From Reinekea forsetii (GTDB taxonomy: Bacteria; Pseudomonadota; Gammaproteobacteria; Pseudomonadales; Natronospirillaceae), in assembly GCF_018860385.1 (NCBI RefSeq), contig NZ_JAHKPH010000008.1:267424-331423 (forward strand): 64,000 nt of DNA, read 5' to 3'. The translations under genes and the position numbers were made by a program. Positions 25,351-33,982 of this stretch are shown here, in pieces; position 1 is the first letter of the stretch, and every line of letters begins with the position of its first letter. The notes below the pieces were generated by a model that had not been told where the DNA came from, ran no database searches, and saw only the letters and a list, made by a program, of their open reading frames with translations.

Positions 25351-26073
25351 TTACCAGTTAATTGGTTGACCTTGCCAGTCAATATACGCAGGATCGTTTG
25401 GTTTCGTAAACTGTTGCGCGTTGCTCAGCAAATCAAATAGTTGCTTGGCTACAAATTCAGGGCTGAACAACTTATGTTCGGGTACGTTTTTCTGAAACGG
25501 TTTAGATAGCTCGGTGTCAGTGGTACCTGGGTGAAAAAGCACCAGCCGTGTTTTTTTGGAACGTCTTGATAACTCAATCGCTGCTGTTTTAAAGAGCATA
25601 TTTAACGCCGATTTTGACGCGCGATAACTGTACCAACCGCCTAGCTGATTATCCTCTATGCTTCCAACTCGAGCACTAAAGGCTGTGATTGTGCAATCAT
25701 GGTTATGATTCAGCAACGGAAATACAGCTTGCAGGCACAGCAATGGCGTAAGTGTATTGGCGGTAATAAGCTGTTGGAAATAATTGGCATCTATATCTTC
25801 TAGGCGTTTTTCTGGTTGATCAATAGGGGTATGAAGTACGCCGTTGAATAGGATAATTTGGTGTGGCCTTACATTAAGTTGCTGTAACTGTTCAGAAACC
25901 CTGTTTAAGCTTTCTGGCGAGTAATTGCAGTGCAAATATTCCACTGCATTGTTCAAAGGGTTTTGACGGCTCACGGCGTATATTGTTGCACTAGGCTCGG
26001 CAACTAATATATGTGATATATAAGCTTTTGCAATTGCGCTGTTGGCACCGAACAGTAGATAGTGTCTAGTCAT
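25351..26073 (-). CDS. Short-chain dehydrogenase/reductase
   Basis: The 240-residue SDR has a modified N-terminal cofactor loop (YLLFGANSAIAKAYI, in place of TGxxxGxG), NGV after strand 4 (ILFNGVLHT), the serine in TAFSARVGS, and the catalytic YxxxK in WYSYRASKSALNML. It matches the CsgA/YciK-like NAD(P)-dependent group seen in marine gammaproteobacteria. The substrate is unknown. The flavin reductase follows on the same mRNA. It is divergent from a GNAT gene, with a 156-bp spacer that contains a 9-bp-arm inverted repeat. Confidence 0.85.
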   Translation of the reverse strand: MTRHYLLFGANSAIAKAYISHILVAEPSATIYAVSRQNPLNNAVEYLHCNYSPESLNRVSEQLQQLNVRPHQIILFNGVLHTPIDQPEKRLEDIDANYFQQLITANTLTPLLCLQAVFPLLNHNHDCTITAFSARVGSIEDNQLGGWYSYRASKSALNMLFKTAAIELSRRSKKTRLVLFHPGTTDTELSKPFQKNVPEHKLFSPEFVAKQLFDLLSNAQQFTKPNDPAYIDWQGQPINW

Positions 26074-26184
26074 TGTATTGATTGCTCGGTTACTATTAGA
26101 TTCATTGATTCATACGTTAAGATAAGCGTTGTAGATCATAGTATTGTGTTTTAGGCGTCGAAAATTTCGAAAATATAAATAAGA

Positions 26185-26208
26185 AATATAAGAAAGTCCT
26201 CTTATATT
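26185..26208. promoter_or_regulatory. Inverted repeat just upstream of the GNAT gene
   Basis: AATATAAGA (26185-26193) and TCTTATATT (26200-26208) are perfect 9-bp arms around AAGTCC. It ends 21 bases before the ATG at 26230 and could be a 5'-leader hairpin or operator. A shorter palindrome, CGAAA-A-TTTCG, lies at about 26159-26169. Confidence 0.4.
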
Positions 26209-26229
26209 GTTCATATCAGGGACGCAAAG

Positions 26230-26706
26230 ATGATTCGTTTACGAAAATACGAAGAGGCTGATCGTTCGGCTGTATTAGCCTTGTCAGTTGCAACGAGCCA
26301 AGTCCCATTTGTTGGTGAGGTAGCTGAGCTACTTCAAGAGGTAGAAGGGATGCATCGCTTTGTGATAGAAAGCCAAGATGAAGGCATAGTTGGATTTTTT
26401 CGTTTTGATACTAACTTTGCGAAGAGCCATGAATTTGCTAGCAAAACTGAGTTGGGGCTGCGATCATTTTTTATCGATCAGCGTTATCAGGGCAGGGGGT
26501 TTGGTCAGCAAGCTTGCAAAGCCATTTATGAATATGCAACTCAACATTTTGCTGACTATTACACAGTGGTATTGACCGTAAACTGCAAAAACCCGAGCGC
26601 AATTCATGCCTATTCTAAGGCTGGATTTATTGATGCAGGAGAATTGTACTTAGGCGGAGACGCTGGGCCACAGCATATTATGCGCATGGCATTGAATAAA
26701 ATTTGA
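26230..26706 (+). CDS. GNAT family N-acetyltransferase
   Basis: The 158-residue protein is a standalone GNAT domain: N-terminal MIRLRKYEEADRSAVLAL, the acetyl-CoA pyrophosphate loop DQRYQGRGFGQQACKAI (Q/RxxGxG/A), and VNCKNPSAIHAYSKAGF. The acceptor is unknown. The start ATG has AGGGA about 10 bases upstream, and the mRNA leader carries the 26185-26208 hairpin. The gene ends at a bidirectional terminator shared with the chemoreceptor. Confidence 0.85.
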   Translation: MIRLRKYEEADRSAVLALSVATSQVPFVGEVAELLQEVEGMHRFVIESQDEGIVGFFRFDTNFAKSHEFASKTELGLRSFFIDQRYQGRGFGQQACKAIYEYATQHFADYYTVVLTVNCKNPSAIHAYSKAGFIDAGELYLGGDAGPQHIMRMALNKI

Positions 26707-26710
26707 AGTA

Positions 26711-26736
26711 ATAGGAATACCCGAGGGTATTCCTAT
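26711..26736. terminator. Bidirectional terminator between GNAT and chemoreceptor genes
   Basis: ATAGGAATACCC (26711-26722) and GGGTATTCCTAT (26725-26736) are perfect 12-bp arms around GA. They sit between the convergent stops at 26706 and 26751. There is no long T-run on either side. Confidence 0.6.
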
Positions 26737-26750
26737 CTTGTCGGTGAGCT

Positions 26751-28661
26751 TTAAATCTTAAATCGGCTGACCAATTGTTCTAATGCTTGAGACATCGTTT
26801 TAAGAGCGTTACTCGATGATTCAATACTGGTAGAAGCCGCAGCACTTTGTTCAGTACTGTCGCTAATATTCACAATGTGGCTGTTAATTTCATTCACTAC
26901 CGCAGCCTGTTCTTCTGTTGCTGTTGCAATTTGGAAGTTCAGATCTGAAATATTCTTAACATTCCGTACAATCTCTTCCAATGCTTCATTCGTTTTAGCT
27001 GAGGCTTCAACACTTTGCTGGGCATGACTGCGGCTTTGGTGAACCGAATCTACAGCATTGCGAGCGCCGGTTTGCAGCTCGGTGATCATCTCGTGAATTT
27101 CATCAGTCGATTCACCAGTACGTTGTGCTAAGTTACGAACTTCGTCTGCCACTACCGCAAAACCACGGCCTTGTTCACCTGCGCGAGCGGCTTCAATTGC
27201 GGCGTTTAAGGCCAGTAGGTTGGTTTGTTCTGAGATGCCACGGATAACGTCTAAAACGCTACTAATGGCATCACTTTTTTCGGCCAAAGTATCTATATTG
27301 GTTGAAACCAAGTCCATATTTGAAGCCATGCTTTCAATTGTTTGACTTGATTCAGAGACGGTCGACTGCGCATTGTGAGCCACATCATTTGCTTCGGTCG
27401 AGGCCGTGGCCGCAACGCTAGCATTTTTGGCAATATCGGAAATGGTTGAGCCCATCTCGCTCATGGCGACCGAGACCTGATGGCTCTCATCACGTTGTTG
27501 GTTCGCTACGGATTTTAGTTTTTCCGCATCACTGTAAGTCGCTTCAGACGCATGCCTGACATCTGTAGAGGTTTGAGAAACATCGACAACCACATTGCGG
27601 ATCTTATTCGTAAAGGCATTAAACCCTCGAGCCAGCCTTGCAACTTCTTCTGCTTCATGTTCATTAATTTGGGTGCTTAAATCGCCTTCGCCTTCACCGA
27701 GTTCTTCGAAAGCTTCTGCCATTTTAATTAGGGGTTTCACCAAGTTTTTCGCCAGAATAAAGATTAAGCCCATAAAGACTAAAATACTTACCAGTAAGGT
27801 GAGTAGCATGTAGTTTCGTGCTTCATTTAAACCAACATAAAGCTCGGCTTCCGGGACTTCGGCGACAACATACCAACCCAAGCTTTCGATAAAGCTCGAA
27901 GCAATAATTGTGTGGCCATTAGATTCAAAGGCGAAATCTTGTTTTTTCAATAAGTTGTCTGAATTTATGTCTGAATATAATCCAGAAAGCGTCTGCTTTT
28001 CGGCATAGACGGAGTTAGGATGTATCTTCACTAAACCATTGGCATCGACTAAATACACAAAGCCAGTCTGCTCTATTTGAAATTCATTCAAGTAACTGAC
28101 CATCTCATTAAAAGATTTGGAGACACCGGAAGCACCTCGGCCATTTAATTGTTGAAAATTGACAAATACATCTACATTACCATCTTGCTGCGCATAGGTA
28201 CTGGCCGATTCAGCCTGGCCACTGGATTTGAAAGCAAAAAACCACCCATCAAGATTGTCGTTATTGAGTGTTCGTAAAAAACCATCCTGATTCCAATAGT
28301 TGTTCGATTCTCTATCCACAAAAGAAGCGTTACTTAGACCGTAAGCGTCTCTAACAGATTTTAAGTAATTAACAACATCGGCCTCTTCAGACTTGCTAGC
28401 GCCATTTTTTGACCACTCAATAATGTAAGGGTTGGTGGCGATCATTCGCGTTAGAACGAACATTTCGTTTATTTCACCGTCTACGGCATTTCGAATTCGT
28501 TGTATTAAGTTAGGCAGTTCCGACGACTCTAAGCGAGAAGCTAAGAGTTCGCGAGTTTTAGATTGTCCAACCAATGCTACGATACTGGTCGATAAAAATA
28601 CGGCCACAAACATAGATATGAGTAGCCTATTTTTAATGGAAAGTGGAGACTTTTGATTCAT
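26751..28661 (-). CDS. Methyl-accepting chemotaxis protein
   Basis: The 636-residue receptor has membrane helix 1 (about 12-31), a periplasmic double-Cache-like sensor of about 245 residues ([27 protein letters not shown]), helix 2 (about 283-305), a HAMP domain and a long signalling coiled coil with the invariant hairpin [21 protein letters not shown] and [17 protein letters not shown]. The C-terminus (QLVSRFKI) lacks a CheR-tethering pentapeptide. The ligand cannot be inferred; Cache sensors often bind amino acids or organic acids. The gene stands alone between a terminator and the MerR gene. Confidence 0.95.
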   Translation of the reverse strand: MNQKSPLSIKNRLLISMFVAVFLSTSIVALVGQSKTRELLASRLESSELPNLIQRIRNAVDGEINEMFVLTRMIATNPYIIEWSKNGASKSEEADVVNYLKSVRDAYGLSNASFVDRESNNYWNQDGFLRTLNNDNLDGWFFAFKSSGQAESASTYAQQDGNVDVFVNFQQLNGRGASGVSKSFNEMVSYLNEFQIEQTGFVYLVDANGLVKIHPNSVYAEKQTLSGLYSDINSDNLLKKQDFAFESNGHTIIASSFIESLGWYVVAEVPEAELYVGLNEARNYMLLTLLVSILVFMGLIFILAKNLVKPLIKMAEAFEELGEGEGDLSTQINEHEAEEVARLARGFNAFTNKIRNVVVDVSQTSTDVRHASEATYSDAEKLKSVANQQRDESHQVSVAMSEMGSTISDIAKNASVAATASTEANDVAHNAQSTVSESSQTIESMASNMDLVSTNIDTLAEKSDAISSVLDVIRGISEQTNLLALNAAIEAARAGEQGRGFAVVADEVRNLAQRTGESTDEIHEMITELQTGARNAVDSVHQSRSHAQQSVEASAKTNEALEEIVRNVKNISDLNFQIATATEEQAAVVNEINSHIVNISDSTEQSAAASTSIESSSNALKTMSQALEQLVSRFKI

Positions 28662-28768
28662 GGGTTTACCTATTGCAAGTATATGTTTTCACGGGTGAAT
28701 GTTTAATCTGTTCACCAGTGTAGTCAAAGAATCTGCAATTATCGGCCGAGAACCTAAAAAATGAATAT

Positions 28769-29182
28769 TTATTTGACTTGTTGGTCGGTTTTTTCGAGTG
28801 CCTCAATGATCGTACAGTATTCGGCGCTCTCATCACCGCCACAGCACGCATCGCTTAAGCGGTGAAGGGCTACTAAGGCTTGCTTAAGCTCTTCGATTTT
28901 CTCTGTTACTTCAGAAATTTTGTTTTCGGCCACTTGTTTTGCTTCAGCACATACATGCGCAGACAAATTTGAGCGAATCGATAAGAAAGTGTCGACTTCA
29001 TCTAGGCTAAAGCCTATGTCTCGAGCACGCTTAATAAACTTAGCCGACTGCAAATCATCTTGGTTATAGACCCTATAATTAGACGGACTTCGGCCAGAGG
29101 CTTTCAGTAGACCTGACTTTTCGTAATATCTTAACGTGTGCGGGCTTAAACCGCTGCGTTTTGAGAGTTCACCTATTTTCAT
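28769..29182 (-). CDS. zntR: MerR family regulator, ZntR-like
   Basis: The 137-residue regulator has the MerR winged helix (MKIGELSKRSGLSPHTLRYYEKSGLL, SNYRVYNQDDL), a dimerisation helix, and a metal-binding C-terminus like ZntR: Cys78 in HVCAEAK and Cys113-Cys114...Cys123 in LSDACCGGDESAEYC. E. coli ZntR uses Cys114, Cys115, His119 and Cys124 plus Cys79; here the histidine position is Glu118. It probably senses zinc or a similar divalent metal, with an altered second site. Its own promoter has a 20-bp spacer spanned by a dyad, so it should autoregulate. No zntA-type pump is in the window. Confidence 0.82.
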   Translation of the reverse strand: MKIGELSKRSGLSPHTLRYYEKSGLLKASGRSPSNYRVYNQDDLQSAKFIKRARDIGFSLDEVDTFLSIRSNLSAHVCAEAKQVAENKISEVTEKIEELKQALVALHRLSDACCGGDESAEYCTIIEALEKTDQQVK

Positions 29183-29216
29183 CGAATCATCCTTAGCACC
29201 TGTGTAAATGCCTTAT

Positions 29217-29248
29217 AGTATAAGGCTTAGAGCCGACTCTAAAGTCAA
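29217..29248 (-). promoter_or_regulatory. MerR-type promoter with 20-bp spacer and operator dyad
   Basis: On the minus strand, -35 TTGACT (29243-29248) and -10 TATACT (29217-29222) are separated by exactly 20 bp (29223-29242), the over-long spacing that MerR-family activators correct. The spacer contains TTAGAG/CTCTAA arms (29227-29232 and 29237-29242) around CCGA. It drives the zntR-like gene beginning at 29182. CCTTATA-G-TATAAGG (29211-29225) overlaps the -10. Confidence 0.7.
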
Positions 29249-29362
29249 GGGTTTTATTGCGGTAATGATGTTAAATGAGTTGCAGTTGCAAAGCGCAAAC
29301 GTGGCGCCTAATCTAGAGCGTATTCAAGCGTAAAACTTCACAAACCAAACTTAGGAGTTTCT

Positions 29363-29887
29363 ATGAGTAAAACAGTCCCAAACGTAACCTTTAAAACCAG
29401 AGTCAGAGATGAAAGCATCGGTGGCGATAATCCTTTTAAATGGCAAGATGTAACAACTGATGACATCTTTAAAGGCAAGAGTGTTGTTTTGTTTTCGTTA
29501 CCCGGAGCGTTCACGCCTACCTGTTCAAGTACGCATTTACCTGGGTATGAAGAAAAATATGAAGAGCTAAAAGCATTAGGTGTTGATGAAGTATACTGCT
29601 TAAGTGTGAATGATGCCTTCACCATGTTTCAATGGTCAAAAAACTTAGGGGTTTCTAAAGTTAAGATGCTGCCAGACGGGAATGGTGACTTTACCCGTGG
29701 CATGAACATGTTAGTTAAGAAAGAAAACCTAGGGTTTGGCGATCGTTCATGGCGTTATTCCATGCATGTTGTCGACGGAGAAGTTAAAGAGCTGTTTGCA
29801 GAAGACGGAAAAATGGATAACTGCCCAGAAGACCCGTTTGAGTGCAGTGATGTGAACACTATGATGAACTATTTAAAAAACGCTTAA
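29363..29887 (+). CDS. Peroxiredoxin (Prx5-like, AhpC/TSA family)
   Basis: The 174-residue thiol peroxidase has the catalytic loop LPGAFTPTCSSTHLPGYE with peroxidatic Cys54, and GVDEVYCLSVNDAFTMFQW downstream. This is the Prx5 subfamily found alone or fused to glutaredoxin in gammaproteobacteria; here there is no glutaredoxin domain. It reduces hydrogen peroxide and alkyl hydroperoxides with a glutathione or thioredoxin partner. It is monocistronic: a strong terminator follows at 29931. It is divergent from the zntR-like gene. Confidence 0.93.
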   Translation: MSKTVPNVTFKTRVRDESIGGDNPFKWQDVTTDDIFKGKSVVLFSLPGAFTPTCSSTHLPGYEEKYEELKALGVDEVYCLSVNDAFTMFQWSKNLGVSKVKMLPDGNGDFTRGMNMLVKKENLGFGDRSWRYSMHVVDGEVKELFAEDGKMDNCPEDPFECSDVNTMMNYLKNA

Positions 29888-29930
29888 CTATTCCTAAGCT
29901 GCTTTTCTACATAGGGAATCGCTAAACCAT

Positions 29931-29958
29931 AAGCCAAGGACAATGCCTTGGCTTTTTT
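29931..29958 (+). terminator. Rho-independent terminator after the peroxiredoxin
   Basis: AAGCCAAGG (29931-29939) pairs with CCTTGGCTT (29946-29954) around ACAATG and runs into six T's (29953-29958). It is a textbook intrinsic terminator. Confidence 0.88.
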
Positions 29959-29959
29959 G

Positions 29960-30004
29960 TGCCCGGAAAGCTCCACTGGGCATTGCCATTGAACTTAAAT
30001 GCCC
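29960..30004 (+). promoter_or_regulatory. cobU leader with mutually exclusive hairpins
   Basis: GGGCA at 29978-29982 can pair with upstream TGCCC (29960-29964), while the same segment extended as GGGCATT (29978-29984) can pair with downstream AATGCCC (29998-30004). The two pairings exclude each other. I see no B12-box, so this is not a recognisable cobalamin riboswitch. A regulatory role is speculative. Confidence 0.3.
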
Positions 30005-30044
30005 GTAATGTTCGCTGCTTTCTTACAGCGTGAGGGTGAGAGCA

Positions 30045-30566
30045 ATGTTGATGCTCGTTACCGGTGGTGTTAAATCGGGCAAAAGTCAGTTAGCACAGCG
30101 TAGTGCAGAAGCATTATCGAAGCAGCCACTAATGATAGCGACAGCGCAAAGACTGGACGGTGAGTTTAATGCAAGAATTCAGCACCATATCGATACTCGT
30201 CCAGACCATTGGCGAACCGTAGAAGCACCTTTAGAATTAGCCAAGGCTTTAGCTGAGCACCCTAAAGACGTTATTGTTGTTGACTGTGTAGGCGTGTGGT
30301 TGACCAATTTGTTGGTCGAGACTCCCGATCAACGTGACACTCAAGTAGAGCAGTTCCTTCAAGTTTTGAAAACGCGGAGTGAACCAACCTTTATAGTGAG
30401 TAACGAGAGTGGGTTCGGTGTTATTGGTGCTGATTCGCTCACACGACAGTTTATTGATGAACTCGGGTTACTTAATCAAAAACTAGCTCAGCTTTCGACT
30501 CACTTTGTCACCAATTTTTCAGGCTACCCAATATGGTTAAAGGGTAACCCAATATTTAAGGAATAA
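30045..30566 (+). CDS. cobU: Adenosylcobinamide kinase / adenosylcobinamide-phosphate guanylyltransferase
   Basis: The 173-residue bifunctional enzyme phosphorylates adenosylcobinamide and converts it to GDP-cobinamide. The P-loop is TGGVKSGKSQLAQ; ATAQRLDGEFNARIQHHIDTRP carries the guanylylated-histidine region, followed by VDCVGVWLTNLL and VSNESGFGVI. The start is probably ATG 30045 with a GAGGGTGAG stretch upstream; GTG 30030 and ATG 30051 are alternatives. It is the first gene of cobU-cobT-cobS-cobC. Confidence 0.94.
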   Translation: MLMLVTGGVKSGKSQLAQRSAEALSKQPLMIATAQRLDGEFNARIQHHIDTRPDHWRTVEAPLELAKALAEHPKDVIVVDCVGVWLTNLLVETPDQRDTQVEQFLQVLKTRSEPTFIVSNESGFGVIGADSLTRQFIDELGLLNQKLAQLSTHFVTNFSGYPIWLKGNPIFKE

Positions 30567-30568
30567 AA

Positions 30569-31597
30569 ATGACACTTGCCACAACATTCTCATTAGAGCT
30601 TGCTGAGAAACTAAGTTTTGCCATCGATGATAAAACAAAACCGGTGGGATCATTAGGGCAGATCGAATCATTGGCGATACAGATTGGCCTCATTCAAAAT
30701 ACACTTGCCCCATCTGTCGACAACCCTGCAGCTTTTGTTTTTGGTGCCGACCATGGCGTGTGTGCTGAAGGCGTGAACCCTTTTCCACAAGAAGTGACTG
30801 AGCAAATGTTGGCCAACTTTGCACACGGTGGCGCGGCCATGAGCGTGTTTTGTCGTGTTAATGGCATTAAGATGAACGTAGTGAATATGGGTATTGCTAA
30901 CCCGGATGCGCGGTGGACTAACGTATTGCACCATGCGATTTCAAACGGAACGGCAAACTTTAGAGAGCAACCCGCTATGACCCATGCTCAAAGTGCAGAG
31001 GCTATTCAGATTGGTGCCAGCTTGGCATCTCAAGCGGTGGAGCTAGGTCATAATTTACTTATTGTGGGCGAAATGGGCATCGGAAATACCACCAGTGTGT
31101 CGGCAATTTTATCCAGCATTTTGGGGCTTGATCCTAAGGACTGTGTTGGGCCTGGAACCGGCGCAACTGAACAGCAACAAACACTTAAAATTAAGGTTAT
31201 AAAAGACGCAATAGCTCGGGTAGCTTCACCCCTGACCCCGATGCAAGCGCTAGCTGAGTTTGGTGGCTTTGAAATTGCCGCTATGGTTGGGTTTTTGCAA
31301 GAGGCCGCTACTTTGAAAACCCCAGTTATTGTTGATGGCTTTATCTCTACCGTCGCGGCCTTAATAGCCGAAAAACATAATCCAGGCCTTAGCCAGCACT
31401 GGATATTTGCTCATCAATCTGCTGAGCCTGCTCACGATGCCATGCTACAGGCATTATCTGCAAGACCACTGTTAAATTTGCAGTTGAGGTTGGGCGAAGG
31501 GACAGGCGCTGCACTGGCGTACCCTTTGGTTAAATGCGCCGTTGCCATGCTAAACGATATGGCAACATTCAGTTCAGCGGGAATCTCGGCATCATGA
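30569..31597 (+). CDS. cobT: Nicotinate-nucleotide-dimethylbenzimidazole phosphoribosyltransferase
   Basis: The 342-residue enzyme makes alpha-ribazole 5'-phosphate from nicotinate mononucleotide and dimethylbenzimidazole. Recognisable are KPVGSLGQIESLAIQIG at the N-terminus, VFGADHGVCAEGVNPFPQEVT, GEMGIGNTTSVSAI, and the C-terminal RLGEGTGAALAYPLV that holds the catalytic glutamate. The length is normal. It starts 2 bases after cobU and overlaps cobS in ATGA (31594-31597). Confidence 0.97.
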   Translation: MTLATTFSLELAEKLSFAIDDKTKPVGSLGQIESLAIQIGLIQNTLAPSVDNPAAFVFGADHGVCAEGVNPFPQEVTEQMLANFAHGGAAMSVFCRVNGIKMNVVNMGIANPDARWTNVLHHAISNGTANFREQPAMTHAQSAEAIQIGASLASQAVELGHNLLIVGEMGIGNTTSVSAILSSILGLDPKDCVGPGTGATEQQQTLKIKVIKDAIARVASPLTPMQALAEFGGFEIAAMVGFLQEAATLKTPVIVDGFISTVAALIAEKHNPGLSQHWIFAHQSAEPAHDAMLQALSARPLLNLQLRLGEGTGAALAYPLVKCAVAMLNDMATFSSAGISAS

Positions 31598-32334
31598 TAC
31601 GAGATTTTTTATTGGCCGTTGGCTTTTTTACCCGAATACCGGTGCCCGATCACCCAAATTTCAGTGAAAAAGCAATGAACAATACCTCCTATTACTTTCC
31701 AGCCATTGGCCTGTTAGTCGGGCTTTTTAATTTAGGCGTATTCTTGATTGCCCAGCAGTTTTTTACGGTTCCAATCGCTGTGATTTTTTCGATTGGCGTT
31801 GGGTTCTTGCTGACAGGAGGGTTTCATGAAGACGGCTGGGCGGATACTTTTGATGGTTTAGGAGGCGCCTTTGATCGAGATCGGAAGTTAGAAATAATGA
31901 CGGATTCTCGTTTAGGTACGTATGGCTCGTTAGCCTTAATTTTTATTTTGTCACTAAAAGCATTGTCGTTATCTGAATTAATGCTTGTATCGGTGTGGCC
32001 GGTGTTTTTATTGGCTCATGGCTTAAGCAGGTGGGTTGCCATGCTGGCGATGGTTTTTTGTAAATACGTCAGAGTAGCTGAGAATAAAGCCAAACCTGTG
32101 GCGCAGAAGATTTCTATCGTAAAGTGGTTTTTTTCTGGCGTAGTATTAATACCTGTCTTTTTAATGATTCCGCCAACGGTACTAGGCGTTGTATTTATCG
32201 TTGCTTTGGCCGTCTGTCTTTTTTGGGTGGTTTTACTCAAACGACAGCTGGGTGGTTATACTGGGGATACTTTGGGGGCGATTCAACAAAGTGTCGAGGT
32301 TGCAATTTATTTAGGTTGGTTAGCGTGTATCTGA
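31594..32334 (+). CDS. cobS: Adenosylcobinamide-GDP ribazoletransferase (cobalamin synthase)
   Basis: The 246-residue polytopic inner-membrane protein joins GDP-cobinamide and alpha-ribazole phosphate. The signature segments are FFTRIPVP near residue 10, a hydrophobic core with GGFHEDGWADTFDGLGGAFDRDRKLEIMTDSRLGTYG (an acidic, metal-binding loop), and GGYTGDTLGAIQQ near the C-terminus. The ATG at 31594 overlaps the cobT stop, which excludes an upstream ATG at 31534. Its end overlaps cobC by 10 bases. Confidence 0.96.
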   Translation: MIRDFLLAVGFFTRIPVPDHPNFSEKAMNNTSYYFPAIGLLVGLFNLGVFLIAQQFFTVPIAVIFSIGVGFLLTGGFHEDGWADTFDGLGGAFDRDRKLEIMTDSRLGTYGSLALIFILSLKALSLSELMLVSVWPVFLLAHGLSRWVAMLAMVFCKYVRVAENKAKPVAQKISIVKWFFSGVVLIPVFLMIPPTVLGVVFIVALAVCLFWVVLLKRQLGGYTGDTLGAIQQSVEVAIYLGWLACI

Positions 32335-32861
32335 TTCGTCACGATGCGGTAGATATGAGTGGCATTTGTTATGGTCAAACGGATGTTCCTACTATTGAAC
32401 ATTACAACCATTCCGCTTCTCGGCTAAAAGATAAGCTGCCACAAACAATAGAAAAAGTAGTCTCTAGCCCATTATCGCGATGTTTGTTGTTGGCCCAGCA
32501 ACTGTTCGAAGATCAAGAGCTTTTGGTTGACCCGAGAATACAGGAAGTTAATTTTGGTCAATGGGAAAATACCGCGTGGCGTGATATTCCGAAACATAAT
32601 ATTGATACATGGTCAAAAACACCGACCCATTTTCAATTTCCTGAAGGTGAACATTTGTCAGACTTTTATCAGCGAGTTTTAAGTTTTTGGGATGAATACC
32701 AAAATCAATCAGACACTCTTTGTTTAGTCACACATGCCGGTGTTATTCGAGCGTTGCTTGCCATAGTGCATGACACACCATGGCCAGACAGTTTACAAGT
32801 ACCCGTTCCTTATTTAGGCGTATTTCATTTAACCAAGGATTCTTTTTACCCGTTATCTTAG
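32325..32861 (+). CDS. cobC: Alpha-ribazole phosphatase (histidine phosphatase family)
   Basis: The 178-residue histidine phosphatase removes the 5'-phosphate from alpha-ribazole phosphate or adenosylcobalamin phosphate. The N-terminus is VYLIRHDAVDMSGICYGQTDVP, so the catalytic RHG motif is RHD here, and CYGQTDVP is typical of CobC. SSPLSRCLLLAQQL, FGQWEN and the second histidine in VTHAGVIRALL are present. The start is a GTG at 32325 overlapping the end of cobS by 10 bases; an upstream ATG at 32124 would add 67 residues translated from the cobS coding region in the wrong frame. Confidence 0.9.
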   Translation: MYLIRHDAVDMSGICYGQTDVPTIEHYNHSASRLKDKLPQTIEKVVSSPLSRCLLLAQQLFEDQELLVDPRIQEVNFGQWENTAWRDIPKHNIDTWSKTPTHFQFPEGEHLSDFYQRVLSFWDEYQNQSDTLCLVTHAGVIRALLAIVHDTPWPDSLQVPVPYLGVFHLTKDSFYPLS

Positions 32862-32877
32862 CGCTGAGAGGGCAAAA

Positions 32878-33501
32878 ATGTTGGTCAGTAAGCAATTTAT
32901 ATTTGTGGGTGATTCAGTTACAGATTGCCACCGAAAGAGGGCGCTTCGCCACCAAAAAACTGAAGCCGCTCTGGGGCATGGGTATGTGAAAATGTTGGCA
33001 TTAGGTGCACTAAAAACGCACCAAGTTTGGAATAGAGGCTTTGCTGGTTACAAAACGGTTGATACTCTAGTGGACCAAGACAGTTGGCCAAACCAGGTTT
33101 TAAATGCTGATTGCACAACCTTGATGATCGGGATAAATGATATTTGGCATGCGTTAAAGCGCGACGAAGACGTTGATATCGACAGCAGTGTTCTACAATT
33201 TAATCGAATCATACAAACGATAAAAGCACGTTCTTTGCACTGTATGGTGATGGAGCCATTTGCGTTACCGTTTGGGGAGGTGACTCGCCGTTGGTTGCCA
33301 ATAATGGCTAACCTGTTCAAAGAATATCAAGGTGTCTGTGAAGATAATGATTTGTGTTGGATACCATTGCAGCACTTATTAGAGCTCGAAAGGCAACCCG
33401 AAAAGTATTTAGAAGATGGTGTTCATCCGACTCATTTAGGGCACCAGTGGATAGCTCAACAATGGTTGGCACATATTTCACCAACCATCGTTGCAACTTA
33501 A
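32878..33501 (+). CDS. SGNH/GDSL-type hydrolase
   Basis: The 207-residue protein has the four SGNH blocks: IFVGDSVTD (serine), NRGFAGYKT (glycine), LMIGINDIW (asparagine) and EDGVHPTHLGHQWIAQQW (aspartate-histidine). It has no signal peptide, so it is probably cytosolic. SGNH hydrolases include acyl esterases and thioesterases; the substrate is not assignable. It starts 16 bases after cobC with AGAGGG upstream, so it may ride on the cob transcript without a role in it. Confidence 0.88.
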   Translation: MLVSKQFIFVGDSVTDCHRKRALRHQKTEAALGHGYVKMLALGALKTHQVWNRGFAGYKTVDTLVDQDSWPNQVLNADCTTLMIGINDIWHALKRDEDVDIDSSVLQFNRIIQTIKARSLHCMVMEPFALPFGEVTRRWLPIMANLFKEYQGVCEDNDLCWIPLQHLLELERQPEKYLEDGVHPTHLGHQWIAQQWLAHISPTIVAT

Positions 33502-33508
33502 TTCTAGT

Positions 33509-33982
33509 TTACCCTATGCAAGCTTCATCAACGTTATGTTTAACGTGCTTAGCACGTTCTATTTTAGCGGTAACATATTTTGCAGCAAACGTACCCACTA
33601 CATAACTCACCACTACAACTAAAATATCGGTATTAATGAAGCTAATAGAGGTCAGTATTGGACCAGGGCAATAGCCAGCTAACCCCCAACCGATGCCAAA
33701 TAGTATTCCGCCGCCAATAATTTTTGCGTCGATTTCAGATTTTGCCGGCACTCGAAACAGTTCTGCAAAAACAGGCTTAGAACGCTTCAAAATTAATGGG
33801 GTTAAAATAATATTAACCAATAAACCGCCGCCCATTACGAAGGCCAATGAAGGGTCCCAAGCGCCGAAAATATTTAAAAAACCAATGACTTTTGCTGGGT
33901 CGATCATTTGTGCAACCGATAATCCGAAGCCAAAAAGAACGCCCGCAATAAGCGCTACGGATAAAGATTTAAAATTATTCAT
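33509..33982 (-). CDS. YeeE/YedE-family half-transporter, DUF6691 subunit
   Basis: The 157-residue membrane protein has four or five hydrophobic segments and the YeeE/YedE-like GIGWGLAGYCPGPILTSIS, with the conserved cysteine in AGYCPG. Paired small YeeE/YedE proteins of this type (PmpA/PmpB, BigR-operon membrane proteins) are predicted to move sulfur species such as thiosulfate or sulfite. It overlaps its partner by 4 bp (33979-33982), so the two are almost certainly one transporter. The operon's promoter region carries an ATTAG-N6-CTAAT palindrome. Confidence 0.87.
   Translation of the reverse strand: MNNFKSLSVALIAGVLFGFGLSVAQMIDPAKVIGFLNIFGAWDPSLAFVMGGGLLVNIILTPLILKRSKPVFAELFRVPAKSEIDAKIIGGGILFGIGWGLAGYCPGPILTSISFINTDILVVVVSYVVGTFAAKYVTAKIERAKHVKHNVDEACIG

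Noticed and set aside
29890-30045. Cobalamin riboswitch before cobU
   Set aside because: I could not find a B12-box or the conserved core; only simple hairpins are seen.
32124-32324. N-terminal extension of cobC from ATG 32124
   Set aside because: It runs in a different frame through cobS and has no family similarity; GTG 32325 gives the expected CobC start.
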